Assembly (NCBI GenBank): GCA_021397835.1
Contig: JAJFZO010000396.1
Span: 1,178,001-1,242,000, forward strand
Length of the DNA stretch: 64,000 nucleotides
Direction of reading: 5' to 3'
Origin: Moringa oleifera
Lineage: Eukaryota > Streptophyta > Magnoliopsida > Brassicales > Moringaceae
A program made the position numbers and the translations under genes. Shown here piece by piece: positions 47,824 to 61,576 of the stretch (the stretch's first letter is position 1; the number at the start of each line of letters is the position of its first letter). The notes below the pieces were generated by a model. That model did not search any database, was not told the origin of the DNA, and saw nothing but the letters and a program-made list of their open reading frames with translations.

Positions 47824-50307
47824 ATGTATGGAGGCGGAGATAATGAGGCTCTGCGCAGAATAAGCATGATGTCGTCGCCGCTGCTGAGTCCGGCGGAGAT
47901 GTCGCCGGCTACTGCGCCGGGGAAAGGAAGGGAAGAGAGAGCCCCCCAGAATCAGCCGCAGTGGGGGCATCAGGAGACGAGGGATTTCATCGCAATCCGC
48001 GCGGAGCTGGAGAAGGATTTCACCGCGGCTAAGAGGAACAAGACACTATGGGAGATTGTGAGTGCAAAAATGAGGGAGAAAGGGTACTTTAGGACTCCTG
48101 ATCAGTGCAAATGCAAGTGGAAAAACCTCGTCAATCGCTACAAGGCAAGCTTCTTTTTCCTTTTTGTACCTGTTGATTGTCGTGTTTGTGTGTTTATAGA
48201 TATGTACTTTCGGTTGTCTTTGTATACAGATGTGCACATGAAGTTTCTGAATTTTGAATTACGCCTGTCAGCTAATAATTTAGTGCTTAGTTATATGAAA
48301 TTCAAAAATAAACAAGAGATGTGGTTATAAAGGGAAGCTGCTAGGACACCAGAAGTTGACCACAGAACCTGTGCCCCTTGTAAAATTAAGTGTCAACTTG
48401 TTAAGGATATGAAATATTTGGTTTGTTAGTGATGATTCCCTAGACCGTGTGTGAAGTGCTCAGCATTAAGGCTTTTATGTTTTGGAACATGTGACCCCAA
48501 ATTTAATTAAAAGGTGGTTTATGAGACATTTTAAGAGCTGAAAATTTGTTTGATGCAGGTGCTTGGTCTGGTCCGCATTGTTTATGTTCATTCTTGTTAA
48601 GGCCTTAGAAGTTTGAACTTTCGGACTTAGTTTTAATAATTTCTTTAATATTTATTATGAACAAAAATGTTGATGGAAATTGAACCAGATGTTTTGTGTT
48701 GTTTGTTTTTTAGATGGTAAGGGGTTAGGTTTAAAATCGACTAACTTGAGTCAAATATCTAATATTTTGTGTTTGGCTTAGTCAAAATATTTGGTAAATG
48801 AATTTGACTAAATTCTTTTTTGGGTTTCAGGCACTTATTTTTTTGTTCAGCATGTTACTTCATCTACTTTCAAGCTGCACTCAAAACTTTACACTAAGCG
48901 CCAAACTCAATTGCTGCGTAAATTTTTTTTTTTCTCATTTCTCACATTTTGCCATTGACTAAATTAACCGCATACAAAAGAATTCATGTGAAAAAGATAA
49001 CAGAATTTGAAACAATTGGATGAACAAACATGGAAAATCCCCCCACCTAGCAAAGTTATGACTATCATAATCATTTGAAATACTACCTTCAAATTGATCA
49101 AGCAAACTTTTTAATTTAGTTTGATGAAGCACAAACTCCTTTTACTTGCTCTAGGACCCCTTCCTTTTATATTAAAGAGGACAACCAACTGTGGCAAAAG
49201 GGGAATTCTGAAGCTTGCTTTATAGGAATCTAATTTATTGATTTTTCTTAAAGCACTTAAGGAATTACCTTTAGGAATGTCAGAAACTGCCTAAATTACC
49301 CTATTATGAGTATTTTCGTGAAGCTAACTTGGCAGTAGGTTTTGTTTATTATAACAAATGTGTTCTTCTGATTGCCTAGATGGCTTGGTGAAAATCTGGG
49401 GCCATTATTTTTTTCCTCATTGGTCAAGGGGGTCAAGGGTTGGGGGAGAATTTTGGTGTTTGGTGGACCTATGTGCAAATATCAAGCAACTGAACCATTT
49501 ACGTGGGACAAATATTGTAAAATAGAGATGCAAAGGTTCAGTTGCAATTTTCTCAACTGGTCTGACTGTTGCTAACTTTATACTTTCCAAGAGTTGTGTT
49601 GGATACACGTTAATTTGTTCAATTCCTACATGTTAGCACCTTTGTTGGTTTCTTACAAGCCATGTTCTTTTTTCCTTTTGGGGAGTAACATTGATCCACT
49701 TCTATAGGGGAAAGAGACATCTGATCCTGAAAATGGTCGGCAATGCCCATTCTTTGAGGAACTGCATGCAGTGTTCACTGAAAGGGCGAAGAACATGCAG
49801 CGGTTACTCATGGAAACTGAGGTAGGCTCTACTCAGGCAAAGAAGAGAGCAAAGAGAACCAGTGGAGATAGATCCTCAGATGAATTCTCTGAAGATGAAG
49901 ATGAAGATGATGAAAGTGAGGAGGAGAGGCCAGCTAGAAGCAATATACGGAAGAGGAAGACTGAGAAAAATGTAACAGAGAAGTCAGCAAGAGCAGGCAA
50001 TACTGTGAACACTGGGCGTAGTGTTAGTACTGATATTCAGGAAATGCTGAGGGAATTCTTTCAGCAGCAGCAAAGGATGGAGATGCAGTGGAGAGAGATG
50101 ATGGAGAGGCGTGCTCTAGAGCGCCAGTTGTTTGAGCAGGAATGGCGACAGTCGATGGAGAAACTTGAGAGGGAGAGATTAATGGTTGAGCAGGCTTGGA
50201 GAGAGAGGGAGGAACAGAGGAGGATGAGAGAAGAGAGTCGAGCTGAGAAGAGAGATGCCCTGTTGACGAGTCTCCTAAACAAGCTCCTTAATGAAAATAA
50301 TATCTGA
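47824..50307 (+). CDS. Trihelix (GT-type) transcription factor, GT-3-like
   Basis: Two exons, 47824-48144 and 49708-50307, encode 306 residues. The trihelix DNA-binding domain spans about residues 46-110, with the three conserved tryptophans W47, W76 and W99 (PQWGHQETRDFIAIRAELEK, TLWEIVS, CKCKWKNLVNRYK). A probable fourth helix is FFEELHAVF at 122-130. Then follow a basic segment KKRAKR (152-157), an acidic block SEDEDEDDESEEE (168-180), a second basic RKRK (188-191), and a long charged coiled coil from about 215 to 290 ending EKRDALLTSLLNKLL. This layout fits nuclear GT-3-type trihelix factors that bind GT elements. The exon junction NRYK/GKETSD is in phase 0, but the donor reads AAG/GCAAGC, so the intron (48145-49707) appears to be GC-AG. 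Exact GT subgroup is not certain. Confidence 0.92.
48145..49707 (+). other. GC-AG intron of the trihelix gene
   Basis: The 5' site is AAG/GCAAGC and the 3' site is TATAG/GGGAAAG. Only this pairing keeps the trihelix domain intact and in frame. GC donors are a minor class in plant genes and usually have a strong remaining consensus, as here. Confidence 0.75.
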
Positions 50308-50309
50308 GG

Positions 50310-52735
50310 TGATTGATTCCTTGTGAAAAATGCAACCACTAAAAGTGATGATAGCAAAAAAGCAAAAGGGATAAAAACAGATTAGATGTATACAGGAAAA
50401 ATGATCGTGGTTGTTGTATATTTGATACACAGAGCAGTCATATATTTTCTGATTTGAATACATAGTTCAAATATTCTTTCATGGATTTCAAGATATAGGA
50501 ATTCGATACCCTTGGATTTCAAGCTCTTAGAGAAGATATGGACTCATTGATGTTACAGTTTCTTTTCGATGCTCCCATAACTTTTCAACCTGGTACTGCA
50601 GGGATAGATACAACTGGGAATTGTAAGTATTACTATTTATTGTTCATCTTGGCTTGTTGGCCGTTTTCTTCTGGTTTTTCCCCAGCCTGTGCTTTGGTAT
50701 GGTTGCTTCTGGCCATACAAGGAAGAATGATAGGTATATTGTTGGAACTTTTCAGTGGTTGGATTGGTCTTTTGTTTTGTGAAATGTACTTATTCTGATT
50801 TGAAGAGATCTTGAGATTGGAGAATGATAATCTCTTTGCTTGTTTCTAAACTTATTGTCACCACCTGAAGAAACTATTACTTTGATAGAAATGGAACTGC
50901 TTTATCTGCTTTCTCCTGAATCTGGATATTCCTTTGCAGAAAAAGAAAATGGCACCCAATCGAATGATAATGGGAAAAATTTAACATGAATCACTGTTCA
51001 GGATATGTTTTGATTGCACATCGACCTTTTCTATCAAACATTTATTAAACTATTGCCAATTTTTTTTTGTTTATTTATAGATAAACTTGTGAAGTAAACA
51101 AACTAGACACAGCATACAAAAGAGAGTATATAAATAAAATAAAAATTAATTAATTTGTTTGAGAAGTTAGTTAGCTTAATTTATCAAAAAAGTTTTGTAA
51201 TATTTCAGTTTATGTTTCTTTTATAACAGATTTGATTTTAAATTTTTAGATAGAAGTTTTTTTATATTAAAAATAAAGATTATATATTAGCTAAAAGTAG
51301 CAACAAGGGTGTCTTTCATCTCATATGGTACATGTAGTAACTATTTTGAAGTAATGATCTTCATGAACTCTATAAAAATTTTTAATCACAAAAGAATTTT
51401 TGCTTTCGTAAAAATTGAAAATTTTAGGCATTTTTTTTTTAAAACTAAGAATGAGGAGCTCTTATATAAAGTCTATTGAGAATTGATGAAATTGGCGAGG
51501 TACATATTAATCTCAACTTTTTCAAAAACTTTATTTTTTTATGTTAATTTTAAAAATAAGCAATAAAATCATTGTCATTAATTTTCTCGTTTGTCTTAAA
51601 AAAAAAAAAAAGAAGTTTACTCATATTTTTAGCTCTGCATCCATTGAATTCGCAACTATCAATGATTATTGGAGGATAGATGCAATGGTCTTTCAAATCT
51701 CTTTAGTTCAGTTGCATTAAAGATGGTTTATTTTGTTTTTTGGTAAAAAAAATTAAAACATTAACCATGACAATTTATTTTTTGCAAGTTATCAATTGTG
51801 AGGAATTTGCTCTAAGTTAGCTTCTCAAATAAGATCACTTTAAGTTGAATTCTCACTTCCCATTTTAATTTCCTTGGTATCTTAGGTGCCCTTAAATGTT
51901 AAGAGTTTTCAAAACTTCTTAACGTGATTCTTTTTTCAAAAGATTGTATCTTTTTTTATCCATATCTAATGAAAATGTATAGATGCTTTAGAAAAATTGT
52001 TCAAAATTTTAAATTGAATTTTGAAATGTGAGAATAATACAAGGTGAAAGAAAAATTAAAAAAATTGGAGTCTCATTCTTTCTTACCACCTAGGCTTTTC
52101 TAGTTGAATTTTACATTCTTTCGTTGTTGCTCAAGATTATCTTAATTAAGTTGTTTTTGAAACACATTAGCAGCATGAAATTTTATAATTATAAATCAAA
52201 CTTAATCGAAACTTCTATTAAGATAATATTTTTTATTGGCTATTTTATGAGGTTATTTTATGAAACATTGTATCAAGTTGATATTATTATTTTAATTAAA
52301 TACTTTTAGGATAATATTCTCATGAAACCTTGATATTTGACTCAAGTTACCAAACATACTTTTATGTTCAAAAAGTGACAATACAAACCCTAATATTACT
52401 ATTTCAACTGATACAAACCCTCTATTAACAAATGGTCGACAGTATTAATGGGTAGTTGAGGGTAAAGTTGGGTTTTTAATTTGTCAATGTAGTTAAAACG
52501 TAAAAGTTGACATGCAATTTGATTTTTTCACTATTGTGTGATCAAAATGGCACTGTACATCACCATTTTGATTACAATTAAATGAACTTATTTTGAGTTT
52601 AAGATAAAGTTGTTTTTTCTTCACTATCATTGACTCATGTACTCAACAAAAAAAAAAAAAAAAATCAAAATCCCTTAACCTCTCACTGAATGATCCAACT
52701 TTAAATTTGTGTAAGTACATCATTATCACACTAAT
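50310..52735. other. Trihelix 3' flank and AT-rich spacer
   Basis: The first 500-600 bases are probably 3' UTR and flank. A frame at 50538-50798 (86 codons) has a hydrophobic, Trp/Leu-rich composition but no family I recognise; it is likely chance. The rest is AT-rich with no supported feature. Confidence 0.4.
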
Positions 52736-52739
52736 CTTT

Positions 52740-53830
52740 TATTTATTGTTATTAAATATTATTGATACTTGCTTTGTTAGGGCTTTGATACTTAGTTGAC
52801 ATGAAAATGAGTTTAAAAAGCGTTGTGGTACCTCAATTACAATGTATTTGTTAGGTTTAGGGTCAAATATTAATAGTGTCAACATCACAAACTCTATCTT
52901 CATTGTTAACCATAACAATAAATTGTAAGCCACCATAACAATCAACCAACAATTGTATCAACTACTCAATGTACTATGAGAATTGATCCCGCGGCCAAAA
53001 TAACAAGCCTTAGGTTTCTTGGTTCTAATGCAAATTTTGGCCACATGTAGTCAACTATTTTCCATGATGGTGTATCTGATGGATGCTTCAACTAACCATC
53101 GACTTCTTTTTAACTAAAATGCCATGTCGATGTTTCAATATTTCAAAGCTCCTGGACATTCTTTTAAACCTCAGTATTGGTAAGAAGTACCATAACACCT
53201 TAATTGGCACCCTCGTTTATATCTTATTACTGTTCCTCATTACTTTCCATATAAAAAGACCACAAGTTGGACAATGAATCACATTTTGTAACTCTTTTTG
53301 ATATAATATGCAGTCACTTGAATATGCATGAATCTTTTGATACTTCATGACTAATGCATTTAATATTTTTTGGCATCATACATAAATGAAAGCATTTCAT
53401 TATTCTCGGGCAATATTCAGATACTAAATTTAAAAGTTCACTGAAGGTTTACTCAAACTAATTGTACTTCACCTTCAAATTATAAAGTGTAACTAGAGTA
53501 AATAGTTTAATGAACTTCATTGTTCCATGATACAAAGGTTTCTTGGCATCACCAAGTAACTTCGTGAAATGGTTAGGATTATCATTATACTCCACAAATG
53601 CCTCTTGAGTCATCTCTACGGTTTTATCAACTTCTTCCACCTGCATGACCTCCCTATCAACTCTAGCATTCCTACTTACAGAAGATCCACCAAGACATGC
53701 TTTCTTATGTCAGATCCAATTATTGCAGTTTCGATAAGCTCTATTGACAAATAAATGATCTTGTATCTCATGTGGAGTATGACATTTTGTATTATCACAT
53801 TTAATACTGGACAACGAACATGGTTAGGAT
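52740..53830 (-). pseudogene. Decayed CACTA TNP2-type transposase (Transposase_21)
   Basis: The minus strand carries successive transposase fragments. KCDNTKCHTPHEIQDHLF (about 53815-53760) resembles the transposase-associated zinc-binding region. LLGDAKKPLYHGTMKF and LVTLYNLKVKY (53560-53460) are the diagnostic TNP2 start. LKHPSDTPSWKIVD and FALEPRNLRL lie near 53100-53000. KIEFVMLTLLIFDPK (about 52905-52860) is the conserved block that follows the PPW motif. Stops and frame changes separate the blocks, so it is dead. No CACTA terminal sequences were found nearby, so it is a fragment. It is unrelated in position to the complete CACTA at 16.4-21.4 kb. Confidence 0.8.
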
Positions 53831-53839
53831 TATCAAAAT

Positions 53840-56070
53840 TTTGTAAAGCATATTTTAAGAAGTTAGTTATGCCTATATCGTACTCATTTGACTTTTATCA
53901 GTAAACATCTAAGTCTTGTCTATTCTGATATTTAAAACTTCATATATTAGCACATTAACTTGAGTCTATCAATTTTTGTGTATGCATGTCAATCGATTTT
54001 CATAGGTAAGATGATCTTATACCATTCAAAAATGTAACATTTATGTAGAGTATATGATAAATCATGATTCATTTTATTTCATAAAAATTTCAACAGCATA
54101 TCCCTATAGTCCTCTAAGTACGTGATTTATGTAGATATTGTTTAGTGTTTTTTTAATCAAAACACTAACAAATATCAATTAGTATGTACACAAAGAACGA
54201 AGTATCTGTTGCTAAAATTTATTGTGAAATAAAATAAATCATAATTTATGCATCATGCGCTACACATAAATATTATATTCTTAAACTATCCAAACAAGGT
54301 AACTCAAGAATTATAAATGAACAATTTAATTCAATCCACGAGTGAAACATATGAACTATAATGAAATATTCATTTATAATTCTCAAATGGTATTTAAGGT
54401 CACATCTACTAAATTTAAATTGCTAACATTGCATAGACAAATCAATTATTTTTCCAATTGATCAAATAAATTTTAAATGTAAAATTACACAAGTATAATA
54501 TAAATGTACATTAAATTTAAAGAGCAGTAAATGAAATTTGGTAAAAAAATAATGTTTACCTCAATGTTAATTCCATAAATTAACTCATAATAATATCTTC
54601 TTTTGAATAAATACAAATTACATTTAGTCAAAAACATCACTAATTGACTTATTATTAATCACAAACACTAAATCTTTGAAGTTGTCAACTTTTCTAAGAA
54701 AGAAAAAAATAAAAAAATAAAAATAACTTACTATATAATCCCACTTCTAAAGACCTTCAAATTGGTCTTTAGAAGAATTTGTTTCTTAAGTATCTGGAAG
54801 ACTTTCTCAATGACACAACTTTAACTCTATCTACTAGCAAGACTCTAAAAGGAATTAACTAATTGACAATGTCATCCAAAGGTTGCGACTATGACCTAAC
54901 AAGGTCTCATAATTTTTAAGAGTCAATACCACTTCATACAACAAACAAATATCATTCTATTTAAATACTTTATTTACATCATTAAATTAGTCTCCTAAAC
55001 CATACTTTGGATGGCTAAACTATGCTCTAGCTAAACTGAAAAAAATCTAAAAATGAAAATTTATAAAGCATGCGACTATAAAATGATACATCTGTTGTAT
55101 TTGTGAAAAGATGATATTTCATAATTCATTCCAATTTCACCAATTTGTCGATGATTTTAACTATATATATGACTGGATAAAAGGATAACACTTATAGGAA
55201 CTCACAAAATGATGTGAGTGTAAGCATTTAAGGTCCCTATGTATTATGAAATTAAATCAGTTAAATTATTTCTAATCTTGATGAGGTAAGGAGAGCATAA
55301 GAAAATAACAAATATATTCACTAATTTAAGTGAATGGATTATAATATGGGACATAAAGAAAGCAAATGTCTTGATTAAGAATAGATGAAAGTAGATGTTA
55401 CTTTCTTTGGTAAGTTACGAATAAGAAAGGAAATTGTCTCAAGTACTAGAGGTCCTAATGATCATCTTCTTTTACAAGTAGAATCATAGTGATAATGGAC
55501 TTTCATATAAGTTTTCTTTACTGATTTAAGCATATTGATTGAGTTATATTAAACTATAAAAAACAATAAAAGGATATCATCCATTTATATGCATAATGGG
55601 CATGGATACATCTACGTTCTATCAATAATATAAAACATCTAATCAATAGTGTAGTTAATCCTTAGTATGGATCCAATCTGTCTCGAGAAAGTTTGCATTT
55701 ATAAGTGATGTTGGTAATTACTGATGCATCTTTTAAGTGAATATAAATGAGTATGGACGCATTATTCCATCAAAGCATGAAATGCAATTTCCTATAGAAA
55801 AAAGAAGTAAGCAAAAATTTCTTCTTCTTTACAAAAATATGATAACATATATATATATTATAAGCAAAAACTCATATTATACATCATAATATAATGTTGA
55901 CAAATAAAAAATGGATAAAGGATATGTCTTATGAAATTATATGAGGACTAAATAGAATATTTTCTTGAAGTTATCCTTCAGCCATCAACTGATTGTGGAC
56001 AAGAGAAAAGCTAGTACTGAACCTGCAATAAATCCTTTGCTCAAACAGAGAATAAGGATCAAAACAGCTA
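53840..56070. other. AT-rich spacer, possibly flanks of the decayed CACTA element
   Basis: No coding motif is recognised and there are no clear terminal repeats. A local inverted pair, AGACCTTCAAATTGGTCTTT, occurs near 54750-54770. Confidence 0.4.
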
Positions 56071-56073
56071 CAA

Positions 56074-56178
<105 letters not shown>

Positions 56179-56179
56179 C

Positions 56180-57712
56180 AAACAAACAAACATTTATATA
56201 AAGAATGGAATAATAGTCTTGATATCTTTCAATCACTAACAATGCCTAAAGAAGAATAAACAAAGCCTTAGTTGTAGAGTCTCTAATAATTTGTTCTTTG
56301 GTTAACTAATGCGTTGTAAGGATGAAGCCCAGATGACGAACTCATAATGATATAAAGATTAGCATCTGAAAAGGCGAAATGGTCACCTTAACTTCCATAT
56401 TTTTCTATTTTTCAACAGATAAATTTTGGATAATGAAACACTAGCTGAAACAATAAAACTTTATGATCCATTTCTAATGTCAAAAAGTTCAATATAGATG
56501 GCGAGTTGGCTTGTTATGCCAAGATTCTAGACAAAATTTTTTAACAAGTTCTCAATAACTGCTTTATTAAATGGAATAGGAATCAAAACATGGTAGTTCA
56601 TTGATATAGTATAAACAAGCTAAACATACCAAATAAATGCTCATTAATTTATGGAATCCGATAATAATTTGACCATTAAACAAACATTAGCGCCCATCTC
56701 ACAACACATTTAACAATTAGTCATCCATTAGGAAATTCCCACTTGCTTATGAAACAAAGTAACATCTACTAAATTATTGATTCCATAATGCACCAAATGT
56801 GATCTCTTATTTATTCTTGAATAGAGTGAATCGGAAAGAGATGATAGAAATCAAAAAATTAAATAAATTTAATCAAAACTAGTATAAATCATGTACTCTT
56901 AGATTAAACCTAGAATATGCAATACCTCATAGAAATTAAATAAAGAGATCCAAGAGCTAACATGAGAAGAGCAGTGAGTCTCTGTTTTTTATTCAATACA
57001 TAAACTAAAATATGAACAAAGATGTTGCCTTTGGTAATCGAATATGGATACAAGGTAGTTGAACTCATACAATTGAGTAAAGCTTGCATTTTTTAATCTT
57101 CTACGCGAGTCTCCTTTGTTCTCTCAACGATGACTTCTTTATGAGTCCTTTTTCCTCTCTTGATGCATATGTAGTCTTTGTGATTGTTTTTTTAAATTAT
57201 TGAAAACATATAGTTTTTTTTTTAATTTTTTGTGTAATACATAGCTTTTGCACTGCATTTCTGATAAGAGGAAGGTCCAATAGATATTTAGGATTTTATG
57301 TAAGTGATTAGGGAAAGTACATGGTTTGTGAAGTTTTGGCATTTTATGATATAAAATTTTATGAAGGAGTTAGCTTTTGCACTATAAATCGCTCTTCACC
57401 TTTGTTGATCATTACTTCTTTTTGGTGAAATCTTTGATCTCTAGTCCCATAAGATTGACGGTGAAGTTACCAGAGGTAAGAAGCCTTGATATCAAGCTGA
57501 ATTTAGTGGGCTAATCCTTCTTGTCTTGGAGTCCAAGACAAAGTATTAACTCAAAAATCATTTGCAATTAAGGAGTCATTTGCGAGGCTGAAGAGACAAT
57601 TGTTCAAGGTTAAGATCATAATTTTTTTATCATACGCTTGATTGTTGTTTTTGTTTTGTTTATTGCTTAGGAACTTAAAAAAAAAAAAGAACGAAAAGTT
57701 TCTTAATGTTAA
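56180..57712. other. Intergenic spacer before the copia element
   Basis: Moderately AT-rich with no recognised gene. A poly-A run at 57677-57688 sits just before the 5' LTR. Confidence 0.4.
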
Positions 57713-58034
57713 TGAATGTCCATTCATCTCCCTCATTTCCAAGAGAAACCCCTTTGTGTACCAACTTTTGGCATTTAAAACTTCTCCACCTTTTTATACT
57801 CTTTCATCTCCCTATGATGTGTACTAATTGCACCATTTGATGATATATTAATTTGTATCTTTTTATTATTAATGAAGTTGCCTATAAATAGAGGATGTAA
57901 AGTCATAAGTTGATAACAAAAAAGATAAATGAATGAAAAAAGATTACTCTTCCTTATTGCTGTGTTGTAAGTCTATCTGTCTACTCCCTTTATTTAGTAT
58001 TAGTTTCTTTACTCTATCACTTTATTTTATAGCA
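57713..58034 (+). repeat. 5' LTR of the copia element
   Basis: Starts TGAATGTCC and probably ends ATAGCA at 58034. A promoter TATA box CTATAAATAGAGG lies near 57881-57893. The following CATTATCAACAC resembles the ACGTTATCAGCAC string found at this junction in many plant copia elements, probably the primer binding site. The exact start could be up to 25 bases further left. Confidence 0.7.
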
Positions 58035-59054
58035 CATTATCAACACACATCATTGAATTCTTTTAAGTAATAGTTGAGATAATATTCCTTTATTAATTGT
58101 CAATTGTATATTATAGTTTGTCTTAACAATGAAAATACATCTTGAAAATTAATAATTTTATTTCTAAACTAATTTCTGAATTGCTAAGTGATATTATATA
58201 TGTTATTTATCATTGTTATATTTGATTCTTTAGATGCACAAAGTTCTATTGGATGCTTGGAGAAGTTTTTTTTTTAGCATTAGAATGTTACATAATTGTT
58301 GTTTTATACTTTAACATCTTTATCTTTATCTTTTATATATATACTTTTACTTTTCATATCTCTAATGGATATACTCAAATTTTATGAAAAATTACTATGT
58401 GTTCTTTTTCATTTTGTAATGATTTAGTCATTTTCAATTTACTTTTATTACCTTCAAAAATTGATATACTAGATTGTTTGTAATTGTACAATTGTTATGC
58501 CATTGTTTAGCACTTGTCTTTATCATTTTAAAGTTGATATATTAGTATGGTATTACAATTTCTAGAATTTATTATTTATACTTCTTTTATTATTGTTATA
58601 TACTTGATTATTTTAGTAAGCATACTTGTGAAATTAAGATCATATGTTTATTATTTTTATGCTATCTTAATCTCTCAATTATACATTTATTCTTGTATTA
58701 TGTTAATATTCAAGGTTTTATAATCAATTATGTCTTCATTTGCCTATTTAATTTATTTGTCTATGCTTTTTATGTTTGCTATCATGATTGTACACTTTTG
58801 CAATAAAATTTGTTATTATTATGGATATTACAATTACTAGCATTCATTATTATATATTATATATTTTGATTATCTTATTCATATTATGTTTCACTTATCA
58901 AGTTATTTCAATTTACTAGAATATGCTAAATAAATTTTTATATTCTTTTGCCATTATATATTGAATGAAACTTTAGCCTTCATATATCATCTATTCAAGC
59001 ATATATTTTTGTGACCATGTTAACGTAAGCTGTGTTTGGTATGTTAGATTTATC

Positions 59055-59915
59055 ATGGCAAATCTCACAAAACTTGAATTTATTGCTCTTGATATTATGG
59101 GACATAACTATTTATCATGACGATGGATGTTGAAATACACTTGGATGCTATGGATCTTAAAGACATCATTTTAAAAAAATAATGATACATTTAATCAAGA
59201 TCGTGTCAAAGCCATATTTTTTCTTCGCTATCATCTTCATGAGGGATCAAAATATGAATATCTTATAATAAAAATTTTTTTGAACTATGACGTGGTTTAA
59301 AAGAGCGATATGATCATCATATGACAATAATTCTCCCCACAGCTCACTTTGATTGGCAACATCTACATTTACAAGATTATGAAACGATGAATGAATATAA
59401 CTTCATATTATTCTATATTACTTTTTAGCTTATGTTATGCGGAGAAAGGATTACAGAAGAGCATAAATTAGAGAAAATGTTCTTTATTTTTCATGCGTTA
59501 AATGTGCTCTTATAGTAACAATATCGAGAACGTGGGTTTAAAAAATATTTTGAGTTAATTACATGTGTCTTTGTAGCTGAGCAAAATAATAAACTTTTGA
59601 TGAAAAATCATTGCTCCCATCCAACTGGTTCTACAACACTCTTTGAAGTAAATGCTATACAAACCAATAGTCATGGTTAAGGTCGTGGTCGTGGAAAAGG
59701 ACGAGAAAAGGGTAAGGGTCAAAATAATTTTTACAGATATGGTAAACCCAATAATGATTTGCCTAACTTTAATAAAATCACATCTGGTGATAAGAAGCTA
59801 GAAAAAGGCAACATCACTTTACAGAGACTTCATGCTATCAATGTGGAATGAAAGAACATTGGTCTCATGCGTGTCGTATGACTAAACATTTGATTGATAT
59901 GTATCAAGCTTCTTA
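59055..59915 (+). pseudogene. copia gag remnant
   Basis: Starts at ATG 59055 with ANLTKLEFIALDIMGHNYLS, followed by blocks including LDAMDLKDII and LKERYDHH. A CCHC zinc knuckle (CYQCGMKEHWSHAC) is encoded at 59833-59874. Several stops and frame shifts break it. Confidence 0.85.
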
Positions 59916-60261
59916 AAAAGTAAAAGGCAAAAGCATGGAGGCAAACTTGACATACCAAACCAATGATCTTAAAAATATAGAAGTGAACTTGACATATCAA
60001 AATGTTAATCCTTAATATAGCAAGATAGACATAACACATTTAAATGTCACATATTTTCTCGCACAAGATGAGGAATATAATGAGCATTTCAATGATACTA
60101 TTAACGTTTGATTATTAGTATATATTTCTTTTATTTTTATGATTATTTTCTTTGAACATTTGGTTTTTTGCGTGTTTTCTTTTACTTTCACAATACAAGT
60201 TTGTTTCTTTTCATTCTATGATTTAAGGCTTACGTATTATTTTATATATACTTGAAGAATC

Positions 60262-61576
60262 ATGGATATTGGTCTAAACATCCATGATGAAGATCTTTAA
60301 TTACCAGATAGTGCAACGGTGCATTTAATACTTTAAACAAAAAAAATATTTCTTAAGTTTGACACTTAAGAAAGCTACTTTTAGCATAATCTTAAGCATT
60401 ACTAACATCATTGAGACTCCAGAAGAGCTAGCTTTTAGTTGCATAGAGAAACAAAATTGATAATTTAGAATACTTTATTCTCTCTTAAATCTAAGAGAAA
60501 CCTAGCAAGTTTTAGAGATATACGTTATCATGTGTACCATATTAAGATAATCAAAGAAGATAGTCAAGAATATCTCTACATCACATCTATTACTTTATAA
60601 AATAAATGTGTATTGAAAAAAGTAACTGATTTCTTTTCAGGCTTATACTATACATATATTAGTGCTTTTGAAACAAATGCTATAGTAAACAAGAAGTTTA
60701 CAAATCCAAGTAATTTTATTACATAGCATGATCGATTGTCACCTAGGATCAACTATGATGAGAAGAATTCTTGAGAATTCACATGAGTATTCATTAAAAA
60801 AGCAAAAGATTCTTTGATCACATGAATTCTCATGTGTTACTTATTCACAAGGAAAAATGATTACTAAACCATCACTAGTTAAAGTTGCTACAGAATCTCT
60901 TGCCTTTCTGGGACGTATTAAGGGTGACATAGATGGACCTATTCATCCACCATGTAGACCATTTAGGTATTTTATGGTGTTAATAGATGCATTAACTCGA
61001 TAGTCTCATGTTAGTTTGTTATCTACTCGTAATATGACATTTGCAAGATTTTTTACTTAAATAATTCGATTATGAGCATAGTTTTCAGATCATGTAATTA
61101 AGATAATTCATCTTGACAATGCTGGTAAATTTACATTACAAACATTTAATGATTATTGTATGACAGTTGGAATAGTCGTTGAATGCCCAATTGGTCATGT
61201 ACATACACAGAATGGTTTAGCTAAATTTTTTATTAAACATTTATAATTAATCACTAGACCATCTGCTTGGGGACATGTTATTTTGCTTGTAATAACATTT
61301 GTTCACATTTGGCCAACATCATATCATAAATACTCTTCATTGCAAGTCGTTTTTGGTCAGAAATCTAATATTTCTCATTTATTGATATTCAGCTATATGG
61401 TTAATGTTCCAATTGCTCCACCACAATGCACTAAGATAGGACCACAAGGAAGATTGGGAATATATGTTGGATATGAGTCACCTTCTATTATTAAGTATCT
61501 GAAAAACCTCATAAGTGATCTTTTTATTGCTAGATTTGTCGCTATCACTTTAATGAGGCAATTTTTCCAGCTTTAA
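60262..61576 (+). pseudogene. copia protease and integrase remnant
   Basis: Protease-like LPDSATVHLIL starts near 60299. The integrase follows, with GPIHPPCRPFRYFMVLIDA near 60940, HLDNAGKF near 61110 and WPTSYHKYSSLQVVFGQK near 61310. The last long open stretch (61283-61576) ends the integrase C-terminal part (GIYVGYESPSIIKYL). Stops interrupt it throughout. Confidence 0.83.

Noticed and set aside
48145..48330. Continuation of the trihelix frame past residue 107
   Set aside because: The sequence beyond AAG is intronic; homologous residues GKETSD resume at 49708.
50538..50798. 86-codon frame after the trihelix gene
   Set aside because: No domain, no splice context, and it lies in the probable 3' flank; treated as chance.
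52541..52575. Short inverted repeat ATCAAAATGG / CCATTTTGAT
   Set aside because: A 10-bp stem in AT-rich DNA with no other terminator or MITE signature.
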